Source of the DNA: Ignavibacteria bacterium RIFCSPLOWO2_12_FULL_56_21
GTDB lineage: Bacteria > Bacteroidota > Ignavibacteria > UBA10030
Length of the DNA stretch: 64,000 bases
Assembly (NCBI GenBank): GCA_001802945.1
Contig: MHAK01000121.1
Coordinates: 1-64,000 of the forward strand
Reading direction: 5' to 3'
A program made the position numbers and the translations under genes. A model generated the notes under the pieces. The model did not search any database, was not told the DNA's origin, and saw only the letters and a program-made list of their open reading frames with translations. This document shows, piece by piece, positions 19,591-28,886 of the stretch (position 1 is its first letter; every line of letters begins with the position of its first letter).

Positions 19591-20688
19591 ATGAAAACAG
19601 TCATGCGATGGATTTCCTTCATTCTTTTCGTGATATCAGCTGTCGCACCAGGGCAACGGAAGACTGAGAATGTCTTTTTGATCACGGTGGACGGACTCCG
19701 GTGGAACGAAGTCTTCGCCGGTGCGGACCGCCGATTGATGAGCAAAGACTGGGGGGGTGTCAAAGACTCCGTTGTGCTTTCAGCAAAATTCTGGAGGGAC
19801 TCGGAAAAAGATCGTCGCTTGGCGCTCATGCCATTCTTGTGGACGACGCTCGTTCACGAAGGAGTGGTGTATGGGAATCGGACCATTGGAAGCAAGGCTT
19901 CTGTCGCAAACGCAATTCATATATCGTATCCAGGTTATGCGGAGATCCTTACGGGGCGCGCCCAACCGGAGATAGCTTCCAACGAGAAAAAGCAGATCCC
20001 GGCGACAACGATCCTGGAATTTCTCAAGAATGAACTCCACTTGGGGGATAAGCAGGTTGCCGCATTTACGTCCTGGGACCTGTATCCCTATGCCGTGAGC
20101 CGTGTGCCTGGGGCGATCTACTGTAACGCGGGGTATGCGTCCGTCGTGGACGGAGAACTAACTGCGCGGCAATCATTTCTCAACGTGCTGCAGGATGAAG
20201 TTCCCCAGGCATGGAGGACGGTTCGATTCGATGCGTTCACTTTTTATCACGGCATGGAATTCATCAAGAAACATAAGCCGAAAGTGTTCTACTTTGCGTT
20301 CGGTGAAACGGATGACTGGTCGCACGACAGGCGGTACGACCATGTTCTCGAAGCTGCATTTCGCGTCGACAAGTATCTCAAGGAACTTTGGGAGTTTGCC
20401 GCATCCGACCCACAGTATGCGGGGAAGACTACGTTTATCCTTTCTTCCGATCACGGTCGCGGTTCCAGCGCCACCAAGGATTGGGCCGACCACGGCGCAG
20501 AAATCGCCGGGTCGGACGAGATATGGATGGCGGTGTTTGGCCCCGATACTCCCAAGGAAGGGGAAGCGGCGAACATGCCACAGGCGTACGCAATGAACAT
20601 TGCAGCGACGATGGCAAAACTCTTGGGACAAGATTTCCGGAAATCCGAACCGGAGTGCGGTGCACCGCTTCCAAAGGCATTGTACTGA
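19591..20688 (+). CDS. Exported AlkP-superfamily hydrolase, phosphodiesterase-like
   Basis: A 365-residue protein with a signal peptide (about residues 5-21), so it acts in the periplasm or outside the cell. The alkaline-phosphatase fold is shown by the first metal motif ITVDGLRWNE (Asp34), a candidate nucleophile Ser112 in ISYPGYAEILTG, FGETDDWSHDRRYDH, and SSDHGRG with WADHGAEI for the second metal site. The pattern matches phosphodiesterase/nucleotide pyrophosphatase-type members. Between glpT and the GlpA-like gene, it could release glycerol-3-phosphate from a glycerophosphodiester for GlpT to import. That substrate is inference; a sulfatase-like or phosphomonoesterase activity is also possible. 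Confidence 0.75.
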   Translation: MKTVMRWISFILFVISAVAPGQRKTENVFLITVDGLRWNEVFAGADRRLMSKDWGGVKDSVVLSAKFWRDSEKDRRLALMPFLWTTLVHEGVVYGNRTIGSKASVANAIHISYPGYAEILTGRAQPEIASNEKKQIPATTILEFLKNELHLGDKQVAAFTSWDLYPYAVSRVPGAIYCNAGYASVVDGELTARQSFLNVLQDEVPQAWRTVRFDAFTFYHGMEFIKKHKPKVFYFAFGETDDWSHDRRYDHVLEAAFRVDKYLKELWEFAASDPQYAGKTTFILSSDHGRGSSATKDWADHGAEIAGSDEIWMAVFGPDTPKEGEAANMPQAYAMNIAATMAKLLGQDFRKSEPECGAPLPKALY

Positions 20689-20726
20689 CATGATGAGGGC
20701 ACGTCACTTCCCTAGATGATGACCGC

Positions 20727-22127
20727 ATGACCGACCAGTCGCTCAGGTCCGACGATGATGCCGCGATGCGGCGATTCAGTTATACCCAGCAACTCAAACG
20801 TTCACTCCATTTGTTTGGCTCGTTCGCAGTTGCATTCAGTTTTATTTCGATCACGACTGGCATTTTTACCAACTATGGCTTCGTGCTCTCCACCGCGGGG
20901 CCGGCAGGTATCTGGACCTGGCCGCTCGTTGCCGTCGGTCAAACTCTTGTTGCGATTGTGTTTGCCGAACTGGCTGTGAAGATTCCTGTCGCCGGGTATT
21001 CTTATCAATGGTTGCGGAGGATGAACGCGCCCAGGATGGGGTGGTTTCTGGGTTGGATTTCGTTCTCCTTCCTTGTGCTCGTGGTTCCGGCAGTTGATTT
21101 CGGACTTGCACCGCTGGTGGCTGAACTCCTGGGAATGAAGGTCACACCGTCCACTCTCACGAGAATCGTTCTGTCCGTGCTGGCGCTGCAGGCCACCATA
21201 AACATCATTGGCGTAAAACTCGCCGCCCGGATCAATAACGCCGCCGTGTTCACGGAAGCCATCGGCATTCTGGGCCTTACGATCTTTCTGTTCGTGCATG
21301 CATTTTCCAACCCTCAGTTGAAGTTCGATATCCTCGTGGACACAACGACGGCCGCAGTCGCGAGCGAGTCGTATATGATACCTTTCATACTCTCATCACT
21401 CATGGGTGCGTTCACACTTGTCGGCTTTGAAGCAGCGGCGAACTTGTCGGAAGAGACGGTGAACGCCGGCCATGTCGTTCCCCGTGCTATTATTCTCTCA
21501 GTGATCTTGAGCGGATTTTTTGGAACTTTGTTTCTGATTGCAGCTACGCTCTCGATATCGAGCGCATCGCTCGTTGTGAACATGGAGAATCCGTTAACGT
21601 TCATTATTCAAGAAAGTCTGGGACCCGTCATCGGGACGTTGTTCATCATACTCGTGATTATTTCGATCTTTGCCTGCGGTTTGGTGATCACTGCCTCGGG
21701 AGCCCGCCTGGTCTTCGCGATGGCTCGGGACGGTCAATTCTTCTTCAACGATCGCTTCAAACAAGTGTCCTCGCGTCATCAATCGCCGGTCGCTGCGACG
21801 CTCTTGGTGTTTGTCCTTGGGGCCGTCGTGGCCGTTTTCTCACGATCGCTGACGCTGCTGGTGGGTGCGACGTCCGTCTTGCCAGCGGTGATATACCTGA
21901 TCACCATCGTTACATATGTTCGTCGGAGACACAAATTGTCCGGACAATACGGAGCGTTCACGATGGGGAAATGGGCCGTTCCCATATTTGTCCTTTCCAT
22001 CGGCTGGCTTGTGCTTGAACTCGCCGTACTTACTGTCCCCCGGGAATTTCACGCGGTAACGTACACGGCTGGAGCGATCATGGCTGTTGGCGCGATCCTT
22101 CAAGTCCTGTTCTTCAGCAAAGCGTGA
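20727..22127 (+). CDS. APC-family permease, amino acid/choline transporter type
   Basis: A 466-residue inner-membrane protein with about 12 hydrophobic segments. The beginning (QLKRSLHLFGSFAVAFSFISITTGIF, then GPAGIWTWPLVAVGQTLVA and VAGYSYQW) resembles the amino acid/choline transporter subgroup of the APC superfamily. Such proteins carry amino acids, GABA, choline or ethanolamine. It lies between the exported AlkP-fold hydrolase and the GlpA-like dehydrogenase, with 38 and 25 base gaps, so it is almost certainly cotranscribed. If the hydrolase splits glycerophosphocholine or glycerophosphoethanolamine, this permease could take up the released amine. The family is firm and the substrate hypothetical. 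Confidence 0.8.
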   Translation: MTDQSLRSDDDAAMRRFSYTQQLKRSLHLFGSFAVAFSFISITTGIFTNYGFVLSTAGPAGIWTWPLVAVGQTLVAIVFAELAVKIPVAGYSYQWLRRMNAPRMGWFLGWISFSFLVLVVPAVDFGLAPLVAELLGMKVTPSTLTRIVLSVLALQATINIIGVKLAARINNAAVFTEAIGILGLTIFLFVHAFSNPQLKFDILVDTTTAAVASESYMIPFILSSLMGAFTLVGFEAAANLSEETVNAGHVVPRAIILSVILSGFFGTLFLIAATLSISSASLVVNMENPLTFIIQESLGPVIGTLFIILVIISIFACGLVITASGARLVFAMARDGQFFFNDRFKQVSSRHQSPVAATLLVFVLGAVVAVFSRSLTLLVGATSVLPAVIYLITIVTYVRRRHKLSGQYGAFTMGKWAVPIFVLSIGWLVLELAVLTVPREFHAVTYTAGAIMAVGAILQVLFFSKA

Positions 22128-22152
22128 AGTCGAACGGAAGTGCAGTGTACAC

Positions 22153-23577
22153 ATGAACGCCAAACAATATGATATCGTAGTTGTCGGAGCAGGAGTCGTC
22201 GGATGTGCGATAGCATTTGAGCTTTCGAGGTTCAATCTCCGGGTTGCCCTCCTGGATTCACGCAGCGACGTAGGGTCCGTTACGAGCAAGGCGAACAGCG
22301 CCATTCTGCATACGGGGTTTGATGCCACATCGGATACGATCGAATCTGCGCTCGTCCGTAAAGGATATCAGCGCTTTCATCACTGGTCGTCCATCCTCGG
22401 CCTTCCCATCGAGAAAGTGGGAGGATTGTTGATCGCCTGGGATGAGGAGCAACTAGTGTCGCTGCCGGGTATTGTTGAGAAGGCGAAGAAGAACGGCGTG
22501 ACGGACCTGACGGTGGAATCTCCGGAGTCTGTCTATGCGCTTGAACCGCAACTCTCCCCCGGAGCCCTAGGCGGGATACGTATCCCGGGCGAATCGATCA
22601 CGTGTACGTTCACGGCACCGCTAGCTTTTGCGACGACTGCCGTAAGAAACGGAGTTGAATGGCTCAAAGGGACTCACGTTCACCGTGTCCACAAAATGGA
22701 CACAAGGCATCAATTGCAGACATCCAGGGGAATTGTGGATTGTCGCATTCTTATCAACGCCGCCGGACTTTTCAGCGACGAGATAGACAGGATGCTCGGT
22801 TTTGACCGGTTCACTGTATCACCTCGTAAGGGTGAATTTGTGGTTTTTGACAAACGGGCGCGCTCACTCCTTTCGCACATCATCCTCCCCGTTCCTACAA
22901 AAAAGACCAAAGGAGTGCTGATTGCCCCCACCGTGTATGGCAATGTTCTGCTGGGCCCTACAGCGGACAATATTCAGGACAAATCCGATTCCTCCACGAC
23001 GGTGGAAGGTCTCTCCAATCTGATGTCAAAGGGTACTCGCTTGATGCCGGCGTTGTTGAAAATGCCGATCACAACAACATATGCGGGACTGCGTGCTGCG
23101 ACGGAAAACAGCGATTACCAGTTGTTCTTCGAACCGCAGGCTTCGTATATCTGCGTCGGCGGCGTGCGATCTACCGGCATGTCATCATCATTGGGTATCG
23201 CCGAGGCTGTACGTGAACGGCTTCCCGATTTCGGCATCACACTCGAGCCAAAACCCGGTTGGATCGCGCATCGCATGTCAAACATTGCCGAGAGCTTTGA
23301 GCGACCCAGCCAATCATCGGAAAGGATCGGGCTTCATCCGGAATATGGACGGATTGTCTGTCACTGTGAACAGGTAAGTTTGCGAGAGATTAAGCAAGCA
23401 TGCAGCGGTCCTCTCCCGGCCACAAATTTGGATGGTATACGCCGGCGGACCAGGGCGATGCTCGGACGATGTCAGGGATTCTACTGCATGGCGAATATCG
23501 TCGACATTTGTTCGAACAATTTGGAGATGAGTGCCGAATCGCTTCTCGGGATGGCAGATCCGAAGGAGAAAGCATGA
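22153..23577 (+). CDS. FAD-dependent glycerol-3-phosphate dehydrogenase-like protein, GlpA type
   Basis: A 474-residue flavoprotein. The start at 22153 gives an immediate dinucleotide fold (DIVVVGAGVVGCAIAFELS, residues about 7-25), followed by a DAO-type FAD domain. The C-terminus carries a BFD-like iron-sulfur domain: VCHCEQVS near residue 410 and GRCQGFYC near residue 450 provide four cysteines for a [2Fe-2S] cluster. This is the layout of anaerobic-type GlpA and related two-subunit dehydrogenases. It should oxidise glycerol-3-phosphate to dihydroxyacetone phosphate, passing electrons to the next gene's product. Its stop overlaps the next start (ATGA), indicating coupled translation of the two subunits. 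A 2-hydroxyacid substrate is possible but less likely next to glpK and glpT. Confidence 0.8.
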   Translation: MNAKQYDIVVVGAGVVGCAIAFELSRFNLRVALLDSRSDVGSVTSKANSAILHTGFDATSDTIESALVRKGYQRFHHWSSILGLPIEKVGGLLIAWDEEQLVSLPGIVEKAKKNGVTDLTVESPESVYALEPQLSPGALGGIRIPGESITCTFTAPLAFATTAVRNGVEWLKGTHVHRVHKMDTRHQLQTSRGIVDCRILINAAGLFSDEIDRMLGFDRFTVSPRKGEFVVFDKRARSLLSHIILPVPTKKTKGVLIAPTVYGNVLLGPTADNIQDKSDSSTTVEGLSNLMSKGTRLMPALLKMPITTTYAGLRAATENSDYQLFFEPQASYICVGGVRSTGMSSSLGIAEAVRERLPDFGITLEPKPGWIAHRMSNIAESFERPSQSSERIGLHPEYGRIVCHCEQVSLREIKQACSGPLPATNLDGIRRRTRAMLGRCQGFYCMANIVDICSNNLEMSAESLLGMADPKEKA

Positions 23578-24839
23578 GCTCGGCAACTCACTGGGATATC
23601 ATTGTGGTGGGGGGCGGTCCCGCAGGTCTTTCTGCGGCTATGGTTGCGGCAAAAAGGCCCGGGACAAGGGTTCTAGTGTTTGAGCGGGAAGAGGCAGCCG
23701 GCGGCATTCCTCGTCACTGCGACCACACCGGATGGGGATTGCGCGACCTTCGATGGAGCTATTCCGGCCCTTCGTATGCACGGAGACTCACGAAACTTGC
23801 GGTCGACGCGGGTGTTCACATACTCACGGACACTACCGTCAGGAAAGTCGAATCGTCGGGCGAAGATCGAATTGTCCACACGGTGAGTCCCCGGGGCATT
23901 CAATCTTACACGGCTTCTGCAGTGATCCTGGCAACAGGATGCAGGGAATCGACGCGTCATTCCCTTCTGCTCCCGGGCAAGCGTCCCCTCGGCGTTTTCA
24001 ACACAGGTACTTTACAACAGTTCGTACACCTGAAACGTATTGTCCCGGGGACTGTTGCGGTTGTGTTTGGAAGCGAACATGTCGCCTTTTCTGCTGTTAT
24101 GACTTTGAACAAGGCCGGCATGAAAATCGCCGCGATGGTTGAGCCAGACGGATATCCGCACAGTTTCTTACCCGTGTCATGGTCGTTCGAACGTTGGTAT
24201 GGTTTTCGGCTGTTGTTAAACTGCAGGATCGTCAACATACACGGCAACCATCGACTGACAGGCATCACGGTCGAGGACACCACCACGAATCGGAGAACGG
24301 ACTTGGCCTGCGATACGCTCATCGTGTCAGGCGCGTTCAAGCCGGAGATCACTCTCGCTGTAGAATCGAATCTGCCCATCGACCCGGCGGCAGATTCCGT
24401 TCTCGCGGATTCTTTCCTCCACACGGAGCGCAAAGGCATTTTTGCTTGCGGAAACGTTCTGCACGGTGCAGAAACTGGTGATATTGCCGCGCTTGAAGGA
24501 CGCTGGGCAGGAGTCCAGGCCGGTAGGTATCTTGACAATCGCTTGTCGGAACCAAGAAGGGTTCGTATCGAATGCGCTGCCCCCATCGCGTGGATTTCGC
24601 CCGGAAACGTGATCGCCCCCATACTGGACATTCCGTCATTCCTTTACACAATGCGCGTGACGCGGCGTATCAGAAATGCGACGGTCGTTGCGCGTTTTGG
24701 CGGTGAAACAGTGTGGAAAAAGCGATATGGAACACTGACTCCTCACCGACGGATCGCTGTTCCAGTCCATACCTGGACCCTGGGGGCTGATCCGGGACGG
24801 AATGATATGATTCGATTGTCAATAGAGGAGGCGGCGTGA
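23574..24839 (+). CDS. FAD/NAD(P)-binding oxidoreductase, GlpB-like partner
   Basis: A 421-residue flavoprotein of the pyridine nucleotide-disulfide oxidoreductase group. It opens with DIIVVGGGPAGLSAAMVAA and FEREEAAGGIPRHCDHTGWG. A central second nucleotide-binding region follows (VAVVFGSEHVAFSAVMTLN), then GIFACGNVLHG near residue 310. Proteins of this type pair with GlpA-like subunits and BFD iron-sulfur domains in non-enteric glycerol-3-phosphate dehydrogenases. The ATG at 23574 overlaps the upstream stop by four bases. The third partner often seen in such sets, a small Cys-rich DUF1667 protein, is not present here; the next gene is a chaperone. The electron acceptor is unknown. Confidence 0.75.
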   Translation: MSSATHWDIIVVGGGPAGLSAAMVAAKRPGTRVLVFEREEAAGGIPRHCDHTGWGLRDLRWSYSGPSYARRLTKLAVDAGVHILTDTTVRKVESSGEDRIVHTVSPRGIQSYTASAVILATGCRESTRHSLLLPGKRPLGVFNTGTLQQFVHLKRIVPGTVAVVFGSEHVAFSAVMTLNKAGMKIAAMVEPDGYPHSFLPVSWSFERWYGFRLLLNCRIVNIHGNHRLTGITVEDTTTNRRTDLACDTLIVSGAFKPEITLAVESNLPIDPAADSVLADSFLHTERKGIFACGNVLHGAETGDIAALEGRWAGVQAGRYLDNRLSEPRRVRIECAAPIAWISPGNVIAPILDIPSFLYTMRVTRRIRNATVVARFGGETVWKKRYGTLTPHRRIAVPVHTWTLGADPGRNDMIRLSIEEAA

Positions 24840-26668
24840 CGAAGGCGTCGTTTTTGTGGATTGCGGGCATTGCTGTGATCTCGGTGAAGCTCGACGCACA
24901 GCAAAATGGCACGATGGACACGCTGGCGGTCGTCGGCCCGACAGTGATCACTGTCTACGACCTCCTGGAACGAATCGAATTAATGCCATGGAAGGACAAA
25001 GATGCCGATCAGGGACCCCAAAGGGGACTGGCATCACTCGTCGCAGAAAAGCTCCTCTCGTTGGGGGCGCGGGAATCGAATATCGTGCTCGAGCCCGCAA
25101 TTCAGGCCTCGCTCAGAACGATCGAACGATTGGCGGTTCGCGACGAATTGTACAGGCAGGAGGTTTCTACAAAGGTCCGACTGACTCATGCTGAGATCGC
25201 CGACGGTATGCGCAAACTGATGCGTAGCCTTGATCTTCGCATTTTGCATGTCGCCTCGAAGGAAGACGGCGATTCGTTGCACAGAACTTTGGAAGAAAGT
25301 CCGAATCCTGACAGCACGTTGCAGGAAGTCGCTCCAATGCTCGTGACGTCACAATCGTCGGTGCAAGCAAGTTTTGGGGAGTTGGATTCCGATATTGAAA
25401 ACGCAGCCTACAAGCTTCGGGAATTGCATTCTTCTTCACCAGTGCGGACGCCGGATTCCGGTTGGGCGGTGATGTACCTTCGGTCGGCAACACCTGGATC
25501 GGTGAAAGCCTCTCTGCCAGTGTCCGACCGTAAACAACGGGTGGAACGAGTGCTCCGGCAGCAAAAAGAAAACCAGATCCTCAAGATATACATGGGAAAC
25601 GTGCTGAGTGCGCACACGGGTCGCGTCGACACCTCCCTCTTCAACCTGGTGGCCGCATCGATGCGTCAGATATTGGCGAGCTCATCCAAGGGAACGCGGT
25701 CGAAGAAACCGATCGAACTCTCCGCGGAAAACATCGATTCGACAAGGTCCGCGTTGGAACATGACCTTGGAAGAACGCTCGTGTACATCGGGGAGGAGAA
25801 GATGAGCGTCGAAGATGCGCTCGAAGAGTTTCGTTACCATTCATTAAAATTCTCGACGCTCGAAAGATCCGCGTTCAGAAAACAACTCAACGCGGCACTT
25901 CGTATGGTGGTCGGGGCCGATATTATGACGCGTGAAGCTTACCGGAAGAATCTTCAACAGTCGCAAAGAGTCCGGCACGATGTGAACATGTGGCACGATT
26001 GGCTGCTCGCGCGGAGCCTCTTACGCCGTTTGACGGACTCCGTCAGGGTATCCGAAGATCAGGTCGCAGAGTACCTGAGCCGCAACGGAGGCAATGCAGC
26101 ACTGCAGTACGAGGTCAACGTGCGTGAAGTCCTTCTTTCTGATCCCGGCGATGCCGCCGACGTTCTTCACGATCTTCGCGGTGGGGCTCTTCTTGAAGAT
26201 CTTGCACGCGAACGATCACTCCGGAAAGCATGGGCAATACAAGACGGAGAATCCGGTTTTTTTCGGGTGTACGATCGGCCGAAGATCGGGTTTGCCGCAT
26301 TAGTGTCGGATGAGGGGAGTATTGTCGGTCCGCTCAGTCTTCCCGAAGGCTATTCTGTATTTCGTGTCATCGGGAAACGAAAAGAACGGCCCGGAGTGGA
26401 AGATGTTTCTGATTTTCTTGAGCGTACGAAAAGGTCGTTAACATCTGCGTTGCGAAAGAGCATCATTGAACGAACCGTGACCGACCTTTCCTTGCGGCAC
26501 GGAGTCACATTCCAGCACAAAAGTCTCGCAAAAGTCAAAGTTTCCACAACTTCCATGGTAACGCAACGATCCATCGGTTTTGGCGGTACCATCCAGGCAG
26601 CGCCTATTTTAGCCCCAATGTGGGAATGGGCACGTGAAACAGAAAAGCAAACCTCGATCGTGCCGTAA
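24836..26668 (+). CDS. SurA/PpiC-like periplasmic peptidyl-prolyl isomerase
   Basis: A 610-residue protein with a signal peptide (FLWIAGIAVISVKLDAQ) and SurA_N-like helices. Near residues 420-515 is a rotamase-like region (YEVNVREVLLSDP, ESGFFRVYDRPKIGFAALV, VGPLSLPEGYSVFRV) matching PpiC parvulin strands. It would help fold or deliver outer-membrane barrels in the periplasm. The GTG start at 24836 overlaps the upstream stop (GTGA) and has AGAGGAGG just before it, so translation is coupled to the flavoprotein gene. A chaperone at the end of a catabolic operon that begins with outer-membrane proteins may be dedicated to those barrels; that link is inference. Confidence 0.72.
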   Translation: MTKASFLWIAGIAVISVKLDAQQNGTMDTLAVVGPTVITVYDLLERIELMPWKDKDADQGPQRGLASLVAEKLLSLGARESNIVLEPAIQASLRTIERLAVRDELYRQEVSTKVRLTHAEIADGMRKLMRSLDLRILHVASKEDGDSLHRTLEESPNPDSTLQEVAPMLVTSQSSVQASFGELDSDIENAAYKLRELHSSSPVRTPDSGWAVMYLRSATPGSVKASLPVSDRKQRVERVLRQQKENQILKIYMGNVLSAHTGRVDTSLFNLVAASMRQILASSSKGTRSKKPIELSAENIDSTRSALEHDLGRTLVYIGEEKMSVEDALEEFRYHSLKFSTLERSAFRKQLNAALRMVVGADIMTREAYRKNLQQSQRVRHDVNMWHDWLLARSLLRRLTDSVRVSEDQVAEYLSRNGGNAALQYEVNVREVLLSDPGDAADVLHDLRGGALLEDLARERSLRKAWAIQDGESGFFRVYDRPKIGFAALVSDEGSIVGPLSLPEGYSVFRVIGKRKERPGVEDVSDFLERTKRSLTSALRKSIIERTVTDLSLRHGVTFQHKSLAKVKVSTTSMVTQRSIGFGGTIQAAPILAPMWEWARETEKQTSIVP

Positions 26669-26868
26669 GTTGTTCAGCTGCCGCGCAGTGGAATCACAAG
26701 CCGACAAAGCTCCCTCGCCCTTCGCCCACAATTCCTCCGTTTCCTTCGTTTTCTTCCCGTCGCTTTCTTGACAATCCTCGAGTGAATTCAGAACTTGAAC
26801 GCTACCTGAGAACACCACCGTCTCTCGACCGCAGATTCCTGAACACAATACATTGAGGACGATCTACG

Positions 26869-28278
26869 ATGAGCACCCACCGGACTGAAAAGGATTCCAT
26901 GGGAGAAGTCATGGTCCCGGAGACAGCATACTGGGGCGCCCAGACGCAGAGGGCCATCGACAACTTTCCCGTGAGCGGAATAACGTTTGCCGTTCCCTTC
27001 ATCCAATCCTTGGCAATGATCAAGAAGGCTTGCGCGGGCGTACACCGCGACCTTGGATTGCTTGACCCAAAGATTGCAGACGCTATCGAACATGTGTGCG
27101 AAGAGATCATCGAAGGACAGCACTATGATCAGTTTCCTTTGGACATTTTCCAGACGGGCTCGGGAACATCGACGAACATGAACATGAACGAGGTCGTCGC
27201 GACCCGGGCGAATGAGATCCTCAGCGGCTCAAAGAAGACGAGTTCTCCGGTGCATCCGAATGACCATGTCAACAGAGGACAGTCGTCAAACGACGTCATT
27301 CCTGCCGCCATCCACGTCTCAGCCGCGCTCCAGACGAAGGAGACATTTCTGCCAGCGTTGGAAGCGCTCCACAAGGCAATCGTCGACAAACAGAGATCTT
27401 TCAGGAACGTCGTAAAGACGGGTCGGACGCATCTCATGGACGCCATGCCACTGACTCTCGAACAGGAAATGTCAGGGTGGGCTTCGCAAGTTGCGCACGC
27501 AAAGGAACGGATCGAGAGCGCACTTCCGGGCCTCCTGGAACTTGCAGTGGGGGGAACGGCGGTTGGAACGGGAGTGAATTCGCCCGAAGGATTCGGTGGG
27601 CGTGTAGCGGACAAACTCTCAAAACTGACGGGAACGCATTTTCGTGAAGCGGCGAACCACTTTGAGGCCCAAAGTTCGCAGGACGCCGTCGCGTCGCTCT
27701 CGGGTCAACTGAAATCCTACGCTTCCGTTCTTATTAAGATCTGCAATGACCTTCGATGGATGAACAGCGGTCCGAACTCCGGACTCGGTGAGATTCGCGT
27801 GCCGTCACTCCAACCCGGGTCGTCGATCATGCCCGGAAAGGTCAACCCGGTGATCCCCGAAGCGGCAAGGATGGCGGCCGTGCAGGTCATCGGAAACGAC
27901 GCCGTCATCTCGCTTTCCAACGCAATGGGTGAGTTTCAACTGAATGTGATGCTGCCGGTGATCGCACACAATGTGCTTCAGTCCATTCGCCTACTCGCGA
28001 ACGTCTCCCGCCTGCTCGCCGAGAAAACGATCACAGGTTTCGAGGTGGACGAACAACGGATTGCAGAGCTTCTGGAACGAAATCCCATCCTCGCGACGGT
28101 TCTCAATCCCATCATCGGCTATGACAAGGCAGCTGAGGTAGCAAAGAAGGCAATGAGAGAAAAGAAGACGATCCGCGAAGTGGTGGTGGAAATGGGATAC
28201 CTTACCGCACGTCAGGCGGAGGACATACTCGATCCAAAGAAGATGACCAATCCCGACGCCGCCAAGGAGGGAAGGTAG
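26869..28278 (+). CDS. fumC: Class II fumarate hydratase
   Basis: A 469-residue cytosolic enzyme of the TCA cycle that interconverts fumarate and L-malate. Length and sequence fit FumC. MGEVMVPETAYWGAQTQRAI opens the protein, TGSGTSTNMNMNEVVATRANE and HPNDHVNRGQSSNDVIP form the active-site regions, and GSSIMPGKVNP (residues 317-327) is the superfamily signature loop. Aspartate ammonia-lyase is the closest alternative, but the N-terminal WGAQTQRAI and overall length favour fumarase. The start has GAGGA about ten bases upstream. The preceding 200-base gap contains TTGACA at 26768-26773 but no convincing partner hexamer. Confidence 0.93.
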   Translation: MSTHRTEKDSMGEVMVPETAYWGAQTQRAIDNFPVSGITFAVPFIQSLAMIKKACAGVHRDLGLLDPKIADAIEHVCEEIIEGQHYDQFPLDIFQTGSGTSTNMNMNEVVATRANEILSGSKKTSSPVHPNDHVNRGQSSNDVIPAAIHVSAALQTKETFLPALEALHKAIVDKQRSFRNVVKTGRTHLMDAMPLTLEQEMSGWASQVAHAKERIESALPGLLELAVGGTAVGTGVNSPEGFGGRVADKLSKLTGTHFREAANHFEAQSSQDAVASLSGQLKSYASVLIKICNDLRWMNSGPNSGLGEIRVPSLQPGSSIMPGKVNPVIPEAARMAAVQVIGNDAVISLSNAMGEFQLNVMLPVIAHNVLQSIRLLANVSRLLAEKTITGFEVDEQRIAELLERNPILATVLNPIIGYDKAAEVAKKAMREKKTIREVVVEMGYLTARQAEDILDPKKMTNPDAAKEGR

Positions 28279-28280
28279 CA

Positions 28281-28823
28281 TTGCAGGTGAGGTCCTTGCT
28301 GTTGCCGGTGTGCTTGTGCTGTGTCGGTGTGTCGTGCGATCAAGGCGAGCCGCCGCCGAGCATGATCGTACCCGGCGCGTTCAGTTCCGACCATGAGGTG
28401 TTAGCTTTTCTCACGCTCGAAGATCCATACCCACAGTACACGTTGTTCCCGCACGCCGATTCCGTAGTCGTTGGGTCGCTCAATGGTTCGAGCGCCCACA
28501 GGCCTGCCGTTCGGGTCACGCTGAACTCTAGAGCTGCCTCAAGCCTTGTCGATGGCCGATTTCCTGCCGGGGGGTCGTTCCGTGACAGCTCTGTCGTTTT
28601 CAAAGAGATACGGGATGGGGGATCGACACCGATATTCGCCGTTGCCCTGAAGCAACGGGGGAATCCACTCGCACAAAATGGATGGCTCTGGGCGGAGTAC
28701 TTTCCGGATGGTACAACGGCATATTCCATTCAGAAGAAAGGCGCCGGATGCATAGGTTGTCATTCGTTGGAACAAGGTTCGCAGCACGACTTCATTCGAA
28801 CGTTTGAACGACAAGCACCTTGA
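28281..28823 (+). CDS. Cytochrome P460-like c-heme protein, probable lipoprotein
   Basis: A 180-residue exported protein. The TTG at 28281 is three bases after the fumC stop and ten bases after GGAGG, so TTG is a likely real start; GTG at 28287 is the alternative. The N-terminus is hydrophobic and ends in VGVSCD, a weak lipobox at Cys19. The only CxxCH is CIGCH at residues 157-161, preceded by LWAEYFPDGTTAYSIQKKGAG, and the arrangement (WxWAEY, then CIGCH near the end) resembles cytochrome P460 domains, which carry one covalent heme. P460 enzymes oxidise hydroxylamine or ammonia-related compounds; related proteins may be NO-linked. Activity here is unknown. Confidence 0.62.
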   Translation: MQVRSLLLPVCLCCVGVSCDQGEPPPSMIVPGAFSSDHEVLAFLTLEDPYPQYTLFPHADSVVVGSLNGSSAHRPAVRVTLNSRAASSLVDGRFPAGGSFRDSSVVFKEIRDGGSTPIFAVALKQRGNPLAQNGWLWAEYFPDGTTAYSIQKKGAGCIGCHSLEQGSQHDFIRTFERQAP

Positions 28824-28886
28824 AAAGGCGTATGTCGACAATCGACAATAGAAAACGGCAGCTCAGGCCACCGCTGGGGAACAGAT

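Noticed and set aside
26768-26796. Promoter before fumC (TTGACA at 26768)
   Set aside because: The -35 hexamer is perfect, but the -10 position reads GAACTT and no better match lies at a suitable distance.
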